A DNA stretch of 64,000 nucleotides from the NCBI RefSeq assembly GCF_030717995.2, contig NZ_CP157742.1:1-64000 (forward strand). The letters run 5' to 3'. Each line of letters begins with the position of its first letter. The stretch's first letter is position 1. The notes beneath the pieces were generated by a model. The model did no database searches, was not told the origin of the DNA, and saw only the letters and a program-made list of their open reading frames with translations. Positions 17,896-29,400 of the stretch are shown here, piece by piece. The position numbers were made by a program, and so were the translations under genes. This stretch comes from Methylomarinum sp. Ch1-1. Lineage in GTDB: Bacteria; Pseudomonadota; Gammaproteobacteria; Methylococcales; Methylomonadaceae.

Positions 17896-18087
17896 TTGAG
17901 CTGGGTAATGCTAGCAACGCACAAGGATTTAGCCCGGGAAATCAAGGAACACGATCAGCATATCGCCAATTTGTATACCTATGTCGAGCGTCTTTTAACG
18001 CCGCCGGCGGAAAAAAGAACCCTATCAGATGCATTTGGCCCAAGGATGATGAGCAGGAGTAGGCGACCCAAACATGATGTGTCTTAG
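17896..18087 (+). pseudogene. Possible C-terminal fragment of an ORF6N-type protein
   Basis: The frame reads MLATHKDLAREIKEHDQH and YVERLLTPPAEK. It resembles the C-terminal tail (LASHKDLARK..., ...LLxPPE) of ORF6N-domain phage/plasmid proteins. No N-terminal DNA-binding domain is present upstream. The identification is weak. Confidence 0.3.
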
Positions 18088-18094
18088 CTCCAAC

Positions 18095-18186
18095 CTGACC
18101 AGACAATTTTAAAAATTGATTACAATCAAGTCGTACAATTTTTTGAGCAGCTAGTTTCGGCCAATAGAAAACAGTCTGCAGCTATA
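18095..18186 (+). pseudogene. Gene-tail remnant also found near 47282
   Basis: The frame KIDYNQVVQFFEQLVSANRK ends at a TAG. A similar stretch of about 70 bp, roughly 75% identical by eye, is at 47282-47352. There it carries internal stops (FDHNPIVPFAE-stop-LVAAN). Both look like tails of the same lost gene; its identity is unknown. Confidence 0.35.
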
Positions 18187-18205
18187 GAAATTATATAGAT
18201 TGCTT

Positions 18206-19475
18206 CTCTGTACACGACAAAAATCATCTAATTAGCCTTTCAGTCATACCTTGGGAACCATTATTTCCGGTTTTTGCTTGTCGAAACCAATGATGTCGGG
18301 AGGACATATAAATAGTACCCATAGCTTCAGTAGATTCTCTGTTTTACTAAGGCCATGCAGAATCAAATCGGATAAATGATCCAACCCATAGCGGAAGAGG
18401 CTTTGCTCTATGCGGCCATGTTTCTTGGTTCTTAAAGGTCGAATCGCTTTATGCTTCCATTCGCCCGTTTTGTGCGCCCAGCAAAAAGCGATCGCTAATA
18501 ACGCCATAACCTTTTTGATCCGAAAGTAGTGCGTTATTCGTGTCTCTTCCAAATGGAACCCTCGCCCTTTAAGGCATTGAAACAGCGTTTCAATTTCCCA
18601 ACGCAAACCATAGACGTCTAACGGTTGGTCGAAGCGCTGATTACCCGCCAAAACCAATAATTCGCCACTGTTCAATTTCATACCACTGAGCCAAACCCAT
18701 TGTTGGCCAACACGTCGCTTTTTCCTGAGTAAGCGGGTTTTTCCAGCCTGTAGATTGGCAAACAACGAACGAACAGGACGCTCATAACCGCGCTGATCCG
18801 TCATCAATTGATTGTCCTTCATCCGAATCAGATAAGGAATGCGCTGATCACTGAGCCATTGCCACCACTGATCACCAATAAATTCTCGGTCACCCAATAC
18901 GCCCAAAATGTTACTGCGTCCAAATTGCCGAATATAACGTTGCAATAACGCGATGCGTTCGCGCTGGTTAGAGTTGCCTTGCTTATTCAACACCAGCCAA
19001 TACACCGGAATTGCCGTTCCCTGGTAGACGATGCCCAGCGTGAGAATATTGAGGTTCTTTTCACCCCATTTCCAGTTCGTCCGATCCAGCGTCAAATAGT
19101 AGGACTGATCATACAATCCAAACATTTCCATGATTAAGCTAGCGATAGCATCGTAGTCGAAAACAACTTCCCGGAAAAATCGTTGCAACCGGCGATAACG
19201 GGATTTAGGGTCGGCCTGACTTGTGAAAGCTAACGCTAGTTGCGTCAGGTTGACGTGCTTCAATCGTACTAATGCCAACAACATCCCTATAAAACAATCC
19301 AATCGACACTTGCCCCAGTCTAAATGTCCTTTTAGAATCACTCTCAGTCCATCGCTTACGGCCATTTCACCTCCTGTTTGGTCGCAGAGAGTGAAACTGA
19401 TTAGCGATGGATTTTCAAGTCCTTTATCTTCCTTCCTTGAAAATCAATCAGTTATATTTTTTGTCGTGTACAGAG
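18206..19475 (-). mobile_element. IS4-family insertion sequence
   Basis: The ends CTCTGTACACGACAAAAA (18206-18223) and their exact complement (19458-19475) form 18 bp inverted repeats around one intact transposase gene, about 1270 bp in all. I could not find a clear target duplication. Confidence 0.85.
18244..19365 (-). CDS. IS4-family transposase
   Basis: A 373-residue DDE transposase. Its motifs are LTLDRTNWKWGEKNLNILTL (first Asp), VLGDREFIGDQWWQWL (second Asp) and YGLRWEIETLFQCLKGRGF, which fits the IS4 signature Y-(2)-R-(3)-E-(6)-K. It is intact and fills the element. Confidence 0.92.
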   Translation of the reverse strand: MAVSDGLRVILKGHLDWGKCRLDCFIGMLLALVRLKHVNLTQLALAFTSQADPKSRYRRLQRFFREVVFDYDAIASLIMEMFGLYDQSYYLTLDRTNWKWGEKNLNILTLGIVYQGTAIPVYWLVLNKQGNSNQRERIALLQRYIRQFGRSNILGVLGDREFIGDQWWQWLSDQRIPYLIRMKDNQLMTDQRGYERPVRSLFANLQAGKTRLLRKKRRVGQQWVWLSGMKLNSGELLVLAGNQRFDQPLDVYGLRWEIETLFQCLKGRGFHLEETRITHYFRIKKVMALLAIAFCWAHKTGEWKHKAIRPLRTKKHGRIEQSLFRYGLDHLSDLILHGLSKTENLLKLWVLFICPPDIIGFDKQKPEIMVPKV

Positions 19476-19681
19476 CAATTTCAGTTGTCCCGCCATCGCC
19501 GACTGAAATTAAATAATATGCCCTAGACCAAAATCTACTTCCCTATATGGAAAAATGTTGGTTAGCCAAAGCGCAAGGCAGTCCAGGTCTATCTTTGAGA
19601 ATCTGCTTGGAATCCTGTGAAAAACTTTGAGCAAACGGATAAAGTAGCTACAATAGTCACTATTACTAAGCGAGGTTCGCT

Positions 19682-20053
19682 ATGATTACTATTCCTGCAA
19701 AAGAAGCAAAACTAAGATTCGGTCAGTTCTTAGATATGGCAGCAAAAGACACTGTTGAGATCACTAAAAACGGAAAACCGTTTATTTATTCTTTATCAGT
19801 AGATGAATATCGAAAAATTAAGTCTCACAATCAAGATCGAAAAATAAAAATAACCGAAATAAAACAGATAGTAGAAGATTTTGCCAATCTTCAAATTGAT
19901 CGTCATGAAGCGATGTATTTACTTGGGATATCATGGTATGGCGATCTTCTTGACTTAGCAGGTCAATTCGGATTGGAATTAAAACATGTTGACGAAAAAA
20001 CAGCTAATACCATGGTTGCCGACTTTATAAAAGTGATGTCTAATGACGAATAA
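19682..20053 (+). CDS. Phd/YefM-type antitoxin with C-terminal extension
   Basis: A 123-residue protein. The N-terminal ~55 residues (MITIPAKEAKLRFGQFLDMA, VEITKNGKPFIYSLSVDEY) fit the Phd/YefM DNA-binding fold. The rest is a helical extension that would contact the toxin. The gene overlaps the PIN-like toxin gene by 11 bp. The region is AT-rich compared with the integrase genes. Confidence 0.75.
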   Translation: MITIPAKEAKLRFGQFLDMAAKDTVEITKNGKPFIYSLSVDEYRKIKSHNQDRKIKITEIKQIVEDFANLQIDRHEAMYLLGISWYGDLLDLAGQFGLELKHVDEKTANTMVADFIKVMSNDE

Positions 20054-20651
20054 AACAGCCGTTCAAATGGCTATTCCTGATGCTGGGCCATTGATTACAT
20101 TGGCGAAAGTAGACGCCTTAGATTTATTATTATTGTTTAAAGATAAGGTCGGTATTGTGATAACAGATGTAGTGCACTTTGAAGTCACACAAAATGCGAT
20201 TGATCATGATGATGCAAAAGTTATTAGAGCTTTTTTAACAAAGCACAAAGATAGAATATCCATTCAAGATACCCAATATGGACAAATGCTAATCGAATAT
20301 GCAAAAAACGGAAATCATGAATTGCCTAGAGATGCAGGAGAACATTCCATTATAAGCTTTTTAAAGATTGCTTCAGGAAGACCGCCTGGGAAACCTATGC
20401 TTGTTATACTAGAAGATTCATGGTTTGAAACACATAGTGGAGCAATACCTGGAAATGTTCATCTTTTGTCAACACACTCATTTTTAGAGGGATTGCAAAA
20501 AATGAATTTATTAGCATCAGCAAAACAAATATGGGCAGAACTTTATCTTCATGGAAGATCAGGGAAATCTACAGATATTCCTGCCAAGAAAATCAATCCA
20601 GAAACTGATTGGCACTCGGAAATTGATGGAGATAGAAACAGCTTAAGTTAG
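20043..20651 (+). CDS. PIN-like domain toxin
   Basis: A 202-residue protein. IPDAGPLITLAKVDALDLLL supplies the first acidic residue of a PIN-type RNase, VHFEVTQNA an inner acidic residue, and DAGEHSIISFL and VILEDSWFE the C-terminal acidic cluster. PIN toxins cleave RNA and are paired with Phd-like antitoxins, matching the upstream gene. It is longer than VapC (about 130 residues), with an extra C-terminal ~50 residues, so it is a variant rather than a classical VapC. Confidence 0.7.
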   Translation: MTNKTAVQMAIPDAGPLITLAKVDALDLLLLFKDKVGIVITDVVHFEVTQNAIDHDDAKVIRAFLTKHKDRISIQDTQYGQMLIEYAKNGNHELPRDAGEHSIISFLKIASGRPPGKPMLVILEDSWFETHSGAIPGNVHLLSTHSFLEGLQKMNLLASAKQIWAELYLHGRSGKSTDIPAKKINPETDWHSEIDGDRNSLS

Positions 20652-21001
20652 TCATTTCCATACGAAATTTTTTAAATTTTTAGTAACTTCTCAATAACTC
20701 ATGGCACGAGCGGCCGCGCGTTGACGTATCAGTTCGGGTAGTGGCGGAATCGTATTCGCTCCCCTGGTTCGATCCAATAGAAAGTGCCAAAACGAGATAT
20801 CCAGTTTTTGGCAGGTCTTTTGGAGGCTCATTAACGTGTCTCGACACTGTCGCCCCAAATCATTTCACCCTGTTCCGGAACTTTTTAGCGGACGCTTTAG
20901 ATAAATTTTGCATGGCCGGATTTTGTTGAAACCTTAAGTTTCTGTTCAAAAGCTCCCGCCGTATTTTTGAAACAGGTTTTCAAACGCGGTATGGAGGAGA
21001 G
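20652..21001. other. Intergenic stretch with right copy of the 73 bp repeat
   Basis: About 350 bp without a gene. It contains the repeat at 20887-20959. A ribosome site GGAGGAGA lies just before the GTG at 21002. No other signal is recognised. Confidence 0.5.
20887..20959. repeat. 73 bp direct repeat, right copy
   Basis: It matches 15516-15588 in the same orientation with about ten differences by eye (AGCGG...CTTT, TGGCCGGATTTTGT, TTCTGTTCAAA, CTCCCGC). It lies directly upstream of a truncated integrase gene. Confidence 0.65.
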
Positions 21002-21886
21002 GTGGCCAATTCGATTGAACTGAAGTTTGAGAAAACCAAAAAAGAGTTTCTGAAGTTTTTGAAATACACCAAGGGCCACGCCGAGACCACTTGCTACAAC
21101 TACAACTCGGATCTGAACATCTGGATCGCCTGGCTAACCGAAGAAAAGCTGGATTGGCGCAAATGCCAGCCGACCGATGCCGAGCATTTCGTGTCGTTTC
21201 TGGCGAAAGCCAATGTCGGCGCCCACGCCATCGCCCGCAAGATTTCCTGCCAGGCCACCTTTTATAAATGGGCCAAGCGCAACGACCACGTTCAGGAAGA
21301 TCCGATCTACCAGATCGAGAAGCCGAAGCGTCCGCGCAGGATGCCGGTCTGGATGGAAGCCGAAGAGCAGGAGGCGTTCATGAAAGCGATCCGCAATTAC
21401 GACGACATCCCCGACAACATCTACGGGCGCAGCAAGCAGTCGGCGATTAAGATCCGCCAGCGCTACGAACTGCTGTTCGAGCTGATCCAGAAATCCGGCC
21501 TCCGGATCAGCGAGGCGCTGGGTCTGAAAGTGTCCGACGTGCGCGTGGTCGACGGCGTTGCCAAATCGGTGCGGGTGATCGGGAAGGGCAACAAGGAGCG
21601 CCAGGTGCCGTTGCCGGAATCCTTCGGCCGAGTGCTGGCCGTGTCGATCGCCGACAAATACCGCGACGAGTACCTGTTCGCCAAGAAACCCGGCGGCCGG
21701 CCGATCGGCCAGCATGCGGCCCGGGCTTATTGGGGTCAGCTCACGAAACGGAAAAAATCGTACGCTAAAGAATGCAGAGAGTGGCTTTTAGTTATTCATA
21801 GGGTTGCGATTTGTAGGAAGGCAATTGCCATCTCGCACGATTACCCTAAAGTAATCGTTAACCTATTTATAACTCTATCGCTATGA
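21002..21886 (+). pseudogene. Tyrosine recombinase truncated before the catalytic C-terminus
   Basis: The start is GTG 21002 with GGAGGAGA upstream. The SAM-like core-binding domain (ETTCYNYNSDLNIWIAWL) and the first part of the catalytic domain are present, with Arg in KSGLRISEALGLKV and GKGNKERQVPLP. Homology stops at about 21735 (AYWGQL). The His-x-x-Arg box and tyrosine nucleophile are absent, replaced by unrelated residues. The break coincides with a 30 bp sequence also found at 59458. It cannot recombine DNA. Confidence 0.82.
21737..21766. repeat. 30 bp sequence shared with 59458-59486
   Basis: CAGCTCACGAAACGG followed by an A-run and TCGTACGCT. The other copy differs by one A. It sits where the integrase homology ends, so it may be the end of an unknown mobile or recombined segment. 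Confidence 0.5.
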
Positions 21887-22019
21887 CCGACCTCCTTGAA
21901 ACAGAGTACGAATTCTATCGATTTAAGCATAGAAAAGCTGATATAAACAGGATTAGCTGATTATTCATATAAAAGCTTTTCGACGCTGATCGAGATTGCT
22001 GGAGTAAATCAGACACTCC

Positions 22020-22904
22020 TTATATGCGACTAACATGTGTTAAGATACCTCGCGATAATCTATCCATAGCTTCACGGAGTTCGTCTATCTGTTGGGCAAA
22101 ACATATACGTATAAATCCCTCGCCAGATTGCCCAAAACCAATACCAGGAGCGACAGCAACCCTCTGAGTTTTTAAAAGATCAAGAGAAAATTGTAGGCTA
22201 TCCTTAACTCCTGGAACTTTAAAAAATGCGTAGAAGGCTCCAGGAGGGGCGATAAATTCAATTCCATTGATTGCATTCAATGACTCTACCGCAATTTGGC
22301 GACCTTGATCACAGAAAGTACGAAATTCTTCTATAAAATCCGAGTCAGATAATGCCGCTAATGCACCATATTGAATAAACTGTGACACGGCTGAGTGGGT
22401 AATTTCAGTTATATCGCAAAAGGTATCCCTCAGACCTTTAGGCACGACCAACCAACCGATTCGCCAACCAGTCATTGCCCAAGTTTTACTAAAACTGTTG
22501 CATACTATTACCCGATCATTAGGATGTGCAACACTAAGTATTGATGGAGCACATGGCGAGCCATTATAAATGAGCCTCGAATACACTTCATCAGCCACAA
22601 TCCAAGTATTGGTTTCTCGACATATCGCGAGTATTTTTTTTAAATCTCCTTCTGATGCAACCCATCCACTAGGGTTATTGGGTGAATTAAGAAAAAAAAG
22701 ACGAGCTCCTTTAAGTTTTTCATGCAGGGCGTCTATGTCAAGTAAAAAACTTCCATCATTTTTTAACTTTAAGCTTACAATATCAATTTCTGCATAGCGA
22801 ACCCTGGCTGCATTAGTTATGTTCGGCCAAACTGGCTCATGAATGACAACGCGATCGCCAGGTTTTATCAAAAATGTCATAGCAATACCAACTGCAGCCA
22901 TCAA
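22020..22904 (-). pseudogene. Class I aminotransferase, N-terminally truncated
   Basis: The 294 residues correspond to the C-terminal three quarters of a PLP-dependent aspartate-aminotransferase-like enzyme. Visible motifs are NSPNNPSGWVAS, VADEVYSRLIY and VCNSFSKTWAMTGWRIGWL, which includes the PLP-binding Lys. RICFAQQIDELREAM closes the protein. About 90 N-terminal residues are missing, and the sequence upstream of 22904 is unrelated. It is probably inactive, and its substrate cannot be told. Confidence 0.78.
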
Positions 22905-23092
22905 TCGTGATCGTTCACCTTATTCGGTCATTTTTCTTGCTCGTATCGCCTGTCAATATGTGGTATTTGAGTTGCAGGAAAATTTATTGGAACACGCTCA
23001 AGCTCTCTTGGTTGGTTATTTCAGCACCCTGGAAAAAGCGTAATTTGTGGGGATACCTCAGACTCTGACCCCAAATATTCCAAACAACCACA
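22905..23092. other. Junction sequence upstream of truncated aminotransferase
   Basis: The plus strand carries a short frame ending YVVFELQENLLEHAQALLVG to a stop at 23043. It may be the tail of a lost gene. No promoter is recognised. Confidence 0.3.
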
Positions 23093-23476
23093 TCACGGCA
23101 CATGGACTGACTGTACATCGTAGACGTAGGTTGCTCCCTCTTCAGATATACGTATGGCCATAACTAAGTCGCTAGCACCTTCTTCAATCGTAAACAAATC
23201 AACAAGTACGTCCCAATAACCATTCATCCACTGACAGACAGAAGTATCCCAAGTCTCCTCAGGCAGACTCGTTAGTGTTGCGCCGTAGGCTAAGAGATTT
23301 TTTTCTATTCTCTTCGCATCAGTATCACTAATTGGTTGTAGACCAACTACTCTCCGTGTGACCTTAAAATCACCATCTTTAAATGCATCCACGATTTCTG
23401 AAATAGCACTTCTCCAAACAGATGCTACAGGTGTCTGATTATTTTGATCTTTTAAAACAGGAACTGTCGCACTCAT
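23093..23476 (-). CDS. Probable immunity protein for the Rhs nuclease
   Basis: A small acidic 127-residue protein with no signal peptide (DAFKDGDFKVTRRVVGL, EETWDTSVCQWMNGYWDVLVDL). It starts 3 bp after the stop of the Rhs gene on the same strand. Cytosolic proteins encoded directly behind polymorphic toxins are normally their cognate immunity proteins. The role is inferred from position; I do not recognise a named family with certainty. Confidence 0.6.
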   Translation of the reverse strand: MSATVPVLKDQNNQTPVASVWRSAISEIVDAFKDGDFKVTRRVVGLQPISDTDAKRIEKNLLAYGATLTSLPEETWDTSVCQWMNGYWDVLVDLFTIEEGASDLVMAIRISEEGATYVYDVQSVHVP

Positions 23477-23479
23477 CTT

Positions 23480-26400
23480 TCAGTTTCCAGAATGAAGTTC
23501 TTTATGACAATGGAGGCAAACCTCTGCATGATTTTCAGGTACAGTCTTCCCTCCATCTGCATGACGTTCGATATGATGCCCGGCTGAATTTGAGGCATCG
23601 ATATCAGTTCCACATCCGTTTGCACATTTGTTGCCTTGTTCAGCTCGTTTAGCTTCACGCTCAGACGGTGTAAATAGGCGCTTTGGATCTCGCTCTGATT
23701 TGGGTACAGTACCTGGCCCAGTTGGTGGCTTCGGCAGTTTTGCACCCTTTGTAACATCAACCGCATCATCAATCCGTCTAAGCGTCCCTAAAGCCGGTAT
23801 GCCTGGAAACAAGCCAATAGCATCAAGCCCTAAGTTTATCGCATTATCGGTACTCGAACATTGATAATATTCATACAGACTTTGGGCAAAGAAACCAAAA
23901 TCCAGAATATCCCAAATTAAGCCTTTAGGATCACTATAGATTAACGGATTTCCACCAACATACCCATAAGTATTCAACCCGCCGTTTAATCCTATCGGAT
24001 CGGAAGTGATATACCGCCCTAACTCCGGATCATAATACCGATGCCAGTTGTAGTAAAGCCCGCTCTCCGCATCATAATACTGCCCCGGAAAGCGCAGATT
24101 GACCGTGGCGCCGAAGCTTTGCGGCTGGCTGTCGCCGAAGGCTTGGCTTTCCCAGCGCCAGGTGATGGACCGGCTGGCGTCGGTGGCCAGGCGCGGCGTG
24201 TGCAGATGGTCGCTGTGCAGATAGTGTAGCGTTTCCCCGCTTGCCGTGCGATCGATCTGCGCGACCGGTTCGCTGCCCAGCCACACATAGTCTTTCCGCG
24301 CACTGCCGTCGGCGTTGGTTTCGCTGATCAGGTTGCCTAACAGATCGTAATGATAATGAATGACCGTGGCGCCGATGAGCTTGTGGCTGCGCTGGCCGTT
24401 GCCGTGATAACGGTATTCGGCGACGGTAACGCCGTTTTGTTGGATGGCCGTGAGCCGTCCGGCGTTGTTGTAGACGAAGGTTCGGCCCTGGGCATCCCGG
24501 ATCAGGTGGCCGGCGGCGTCGTATGTCAGCAGCTGATTGTCGATCGTCTCCAGTTGATTGCCGCCGAGCGTGAAGTCGTAAACAGAGCTTTGTTTGCCTT
24601 CGCTTCGCAGCAGGCGATTGCCGTTTTCATCATATTGATAGCCAATTTCCGCGCCGTTGTTGACTTCGCTCTGCAGACGGTCCAGTTCGTCGTATTGATA
24701 AGCGTGACGGTTAGCCGTTGTGTTGCGGGTCAGCAGATTGCTGTTGGCGTCATAGCTGAACACGGTGTCCTGACCGCTGCCCAGGGTTTGCGAAACCAGC
24801 CGGCCTTGCAGATCGTATCGCCGGGTCTCGCCGAGTCCGTTGCCGAAGTCGCGCCCGGTGATGCGGTGACTGGCGTCGTAACCGATGTGGTCCAGGATGA
24901 TTTGGCTGACGCCGGCTACGGTGGTGGTGATGCGTTCCACTCTGCCCAGGCTGTCGCGGTCATAATGTAGGGTGCGGCCGGACGGCAAGGTCTGGGCGAT
25001 CAGACGATGCCCGGCGTCATACTGAAAGAACTGGCTATAATCGGTGCCGTCTCTATGCTCAGTGATCGCCGTCAGGTTGCCGTAGGCGTCGTAGGCCAGT
25101 TGGCTATCGCCGGCTTCGTCGCTGATTCGACACAAACGCCCGATGCCGAATGCACAGGTGTCATAGGTTAAGATGACGTCTTCGCGGGCGTCCTCCGGAT
25201 ACTGGATCGCGATCAAACGGTTCAGCTCGTCGTACTCGTAGCGGACGCTAATGCCGCGGGCATCGGTCGCTTCGATCAGGTTGTCGTTGAGATCGTAGCG
25301 ATAATCGATAACCCCGCGATCCGGACTGACTTCCTGGCGAATACGGCCGAGCGGGTCGACTTGATAATCGGTTTGCGCCCCGTTCGGCGCAATCACCTGG
25401 TTCAAGTGGCCGTTGTCGTCATAGGCGTAATCGGTGACGCCCAAGCGCGCATCGATGCGTTTTATCAGGCGATTGCCGGGATCGTAATCAAAATCGGTCG
25501 GCTGGCCGTTGGCATTGATTAACAACGCCAAGTTGTCGGCCTGATCGTAATCGCTTTGTTGAACGCTGTCTTGGCCGCTGATATGCGGCTGCACGGTGTT
25601 GCGTAGGCGGCTGAGGGCGTCGAAACGCTGCGCCACGGTCGCCGCCAACGAGCCATCGCCGTTGACGCTGTTGATCCGGGTTGGATTGCCGGCGGCGTCA
25701 TAGCGATAGTCGATGCGTTGATGCAACGGGTCGCTGACGCTGATCAGGCGACCGCGCGGATCGTAGTCCAGCGTCAGGGTGATATGATCCGGTGTGGTCA
25801 GGGTTTTCACCTGACCATCGGCATGATAGATCAACGTGGTCACGCGATTCAGACCGCCGCCGCTGGGCGGTGTTTCGGTGATCGTATCGGGCAGCCCCTG
25901 AGCGTTATAGTGATAGCTTGTCGCCAGACCGTTCGGGTCGACGATTTCGACGACTTGACCGGCATGGTTATAGTCGAAATGGGTTTCGTGCCCCAAGGCG
26001 TTGATCAGCGTTTCCAGATTGCCGTTAGCCGGATTGCGCACATATCGGGTCGCCTTGCGTTGACTGGCGTCCAGCGCCATCTGATTGGCTTCGGTGACCG
26101 AGGTCAGCAGGTTAAAGACCGGATCGTAGCTGTAGCGGGTGGTCGCATTGTTGTACGATTCGGTGACCGATATGAGATTGCCGGCCTCGTCGAACACCCG
26201 ATCGATATAACTGAGTTGGTCCGGGCGGTGGGTCCTGATGGGGTTGCCGTCGCCGTCACGGTCGATCACCGTCGTCAGATGATTGGCGTCGGTGCGTCGG
26301 ATCAAGCGACCGAATGAATCGGTGTTGCTGTATTTGCTATGGCCTTCGCCGTCGGTGAAAACGCTGATCGCGGCCTCGGGACGAACCACCGGCGCCGGGT

Positions 26401-29400
26401 TGTCGGCGCTGCCGAAGGCGCTGTCGGCATCGACCAAGCCGATGGTTTGTTCATGATCGGCTTGATGGACACTGCCGTCCGCGCGGGTGACTTGTTTGAG
26501 CCGGCCATTGCCGCGGTACTCGCGAACGCCGGTAAAGCCGCGTTCGTTGGCTTCGGTGGTCATCAAATGCCGGTGATCGTAGCCGAAACGCTTGAAAGCG
26601 CCGTCCGGGAAAGTGACCTGGATCAGGTTGTTGTCGTTGTCGAAGCGGAAGCGGGTCACCCGGCCGGCCGGGTCGGTAACTTTATCGAGTCGACCGTCGG
26701 TATAGGCGAAGACGGTTTGCAAATCCGCCGGGTCGGTGATCGTGGTCAACTGCCGGTCTCTGTTGTAGGCGTAGCGGGTGCGGTTGCCGTGACGGTCGAC
26801 CACGTCGGTTTGCAGCCCTTCGGCGTTGAAGTGGATTTGCGTGCCGTTCTTTAAGGTGCGAGTAAAGCTGCCATCGTCGTTGGCAACCAGCGTTGAATAA
26901 TCGCCTTCCGACGCGTCATAATCCGATGTGGTAATGAAATGGGCGTAACGGACGCGTGCTTGAGAAGAATTGTAAAAACCGAATTTTCCGGGTACGAAAC
27001 TGTCCGCTACATCGAAAATGGTTTCGCCGTCGATGCGAATGACGATGCGGCTGTCGCTATAGACCAACTCGTATTGATAGTCGGTATTGGGCCTCCAACC
27101 CAATCCTGAACCATATTGACTGGCTAATACTTCAAGGTTTTCCCCTGTATGTCTCCATAAGTCGGCATTGCCGCCCGTCACCCGGGACAGGGTAAATCCT
27201 TGCTGAGCCCCGCTTTGATAACGGCGCTTCCAATCAAACAACAGAAATTCGTAATCGTTTGGGTGATCGCCGTTGCCGGATTGGGGGCTTTGATAGCCGA
27301 AAACAAAACCGATAAAGTCGTCATCGCTGCGGGTCTCCACTCGAAAACGACCGGTAATCGTGGTGTTAATTTGATTATCGGGACCGACGAAAAAGGATGG
27401 TTGTCCGTTGATGGTTTGCACGACGGATAAGCCGTCACCGGAGACTTGCCAATTGCCAGCGGATAATGGACCTTGTTGTTGCCATTGATTCAAGTCAAGG
27501 TTGACGCGCACACGATCGAAAACATCCTGCTGTCCGCTACCATCGTAAATCAATACCCGGCCATCATTGTTTTGTTTCAGCCTGGAAACGCCGTTGATCC
27601 CCCAGCCTGCGCCATAAGGACTGGCTTGCTCATTGATGACGACCATGGAATCGCGCAAGGTTGTCGAACGGCTTGAGCTGGCGAAATGGTTGGTCACCCT
27701 AATGTTATAAGGATAAATCCCCGTCGCCAATGAACTGGCGTCCAATAAAGAGACCGCACGCAGGGTTTCGTCGACGCTTTCGCTGAAACCACTGGTGGAA
27801 AGATAGCTGGGATTGTTTTGCCTTACGCCGCCGATAATGGCTTGATGGGATATCTTAGGCGGCACCGCAGAGCGACGAACGATGGTGGCGTCGAACGGTA
27901 TGGCCGGATTAGGCCAGGCCCGACCACTGCGGTAACTAAAGCTGAGACGCCGACGTTTACCTTGACTGGCGTAGGAAGGCAGACTGAAGCCAGAATTCAG
28001 GCAACCGCTCTGTGTGGTCAAGGTCGAATTGGTGACCGTTTGATCTTGGTCACAGGGGGAAACATGACTACCGGGCGCCTGGCTGGTGTTGTTGGCCTCG
28101 GGCGGCAAAACGCTATGCCAATCGGTGGCGCTGACGCCACCGGCAATCGTTTCAATGGACTGCCCGTCGGCCGATACCTGACCCGTCCCAACGATGACGA
28201 AGGCGCCCATTTCCGGATCGACCGACCAGATATCGACTTCATTGCCCGGTACCAGGTGATCGATATTGGGGAAGGTCAGTGTGACCGGCTCGGTGAACGT
28301 GATGCCCACCGGTTGTATCGTGACCAGCAAGCCGGGGTCTATCGTTTCCGGCATCGCCGCCGGCGCTAAGTTTCTCGGCACTTCGGAAATGGAAAACTGC
28401 CCGGTAAAATAGGAGCCGTCCGGATTCTTAGCGGTATATGGCGGCACGGTGAAGGAAACGCCCAGGTTGGGATTGGCGACCCGCGTTTCGATGGCCGGGT
28501 CGATCTGGGTCAGACTGTCGCGGTCGATGCGCGGCAGGTAGAATGGTCGCGCTTCGTGGTTTTCCACATGCGCGATCAACGGGTATTGCTCGCGAAAACC
28601 GGCATAAGGGCCGCCGACCGGGGAATCCTGGGCGGTTGCCGCATTAATATCCAAGACTTGCGTGCCGGCGGTCAGATTGCTGAGGGTAAAGTAGCCCTGG
28701 CTGTCGGAGCGTGCCGATGAACCGTTATGCCGAAACGATACCGTCGCTCCGACAATCGGCGTCACGATACCCTGCTGATAATCGTTGGCGTCCAACAACC
28801 GTCCACGGAAGCGCGTGGGAGCGCTCTCATCGACGGCCGGCACCGTGATCGCTACGGTCTGCTGGTCGCTGGCCCGGCCGTCGCTGACCGTGAAGGTCAA
28901 CGCATGAACGCCGACTTCATTGACGTCGGGCTTGAACACGAATCGGCCGCTAGCGGCATCGAGACTGGCGCCGGGCGGCAAGGGTAAATCCAGCACCGAA
29001 TAACGGAGCGTATCGCCGTCGCTATCGCTGGCGCTTAAATCGAATGTCAGTGTGCTGCCCAGCGGCGCGCTGACATTGTCGATAGGCTCGAGAATCGGCG
29101 GCGCATTGGGCTGCAGGGCGCTAATCGTCACCTGGCTCTGGGCGCTGTCCAATTGGCCGTCATTGACCACCAGACCGGCGACATAGTTGCCTTCGACATC
29201 GGCGCTGAAAGCGGCCGAGGCGGACGAGGCATTGCTTAAAACAGCCTGGCTGGCCGAGGGTTTGGCGATCAATGTCCAGCGATAATTCAGCGCATCGCCG
29301 TCGTCATCGAACGAGCCGCCGCCGTCCAACGTCACCGATGCGCCGACCGCGACGGTTTGGTTGATGCCAGCATCGGCGAACGGCGCGTTATTGACGTTGC

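Noticed and set aside
24350-28369. Several plus-strand frames of 150-206 residues
   Set aside because: Antisense to the Rhs gene; Val/Ala-rich composition comes from the YD-repeat codons in GC-rich DNA.
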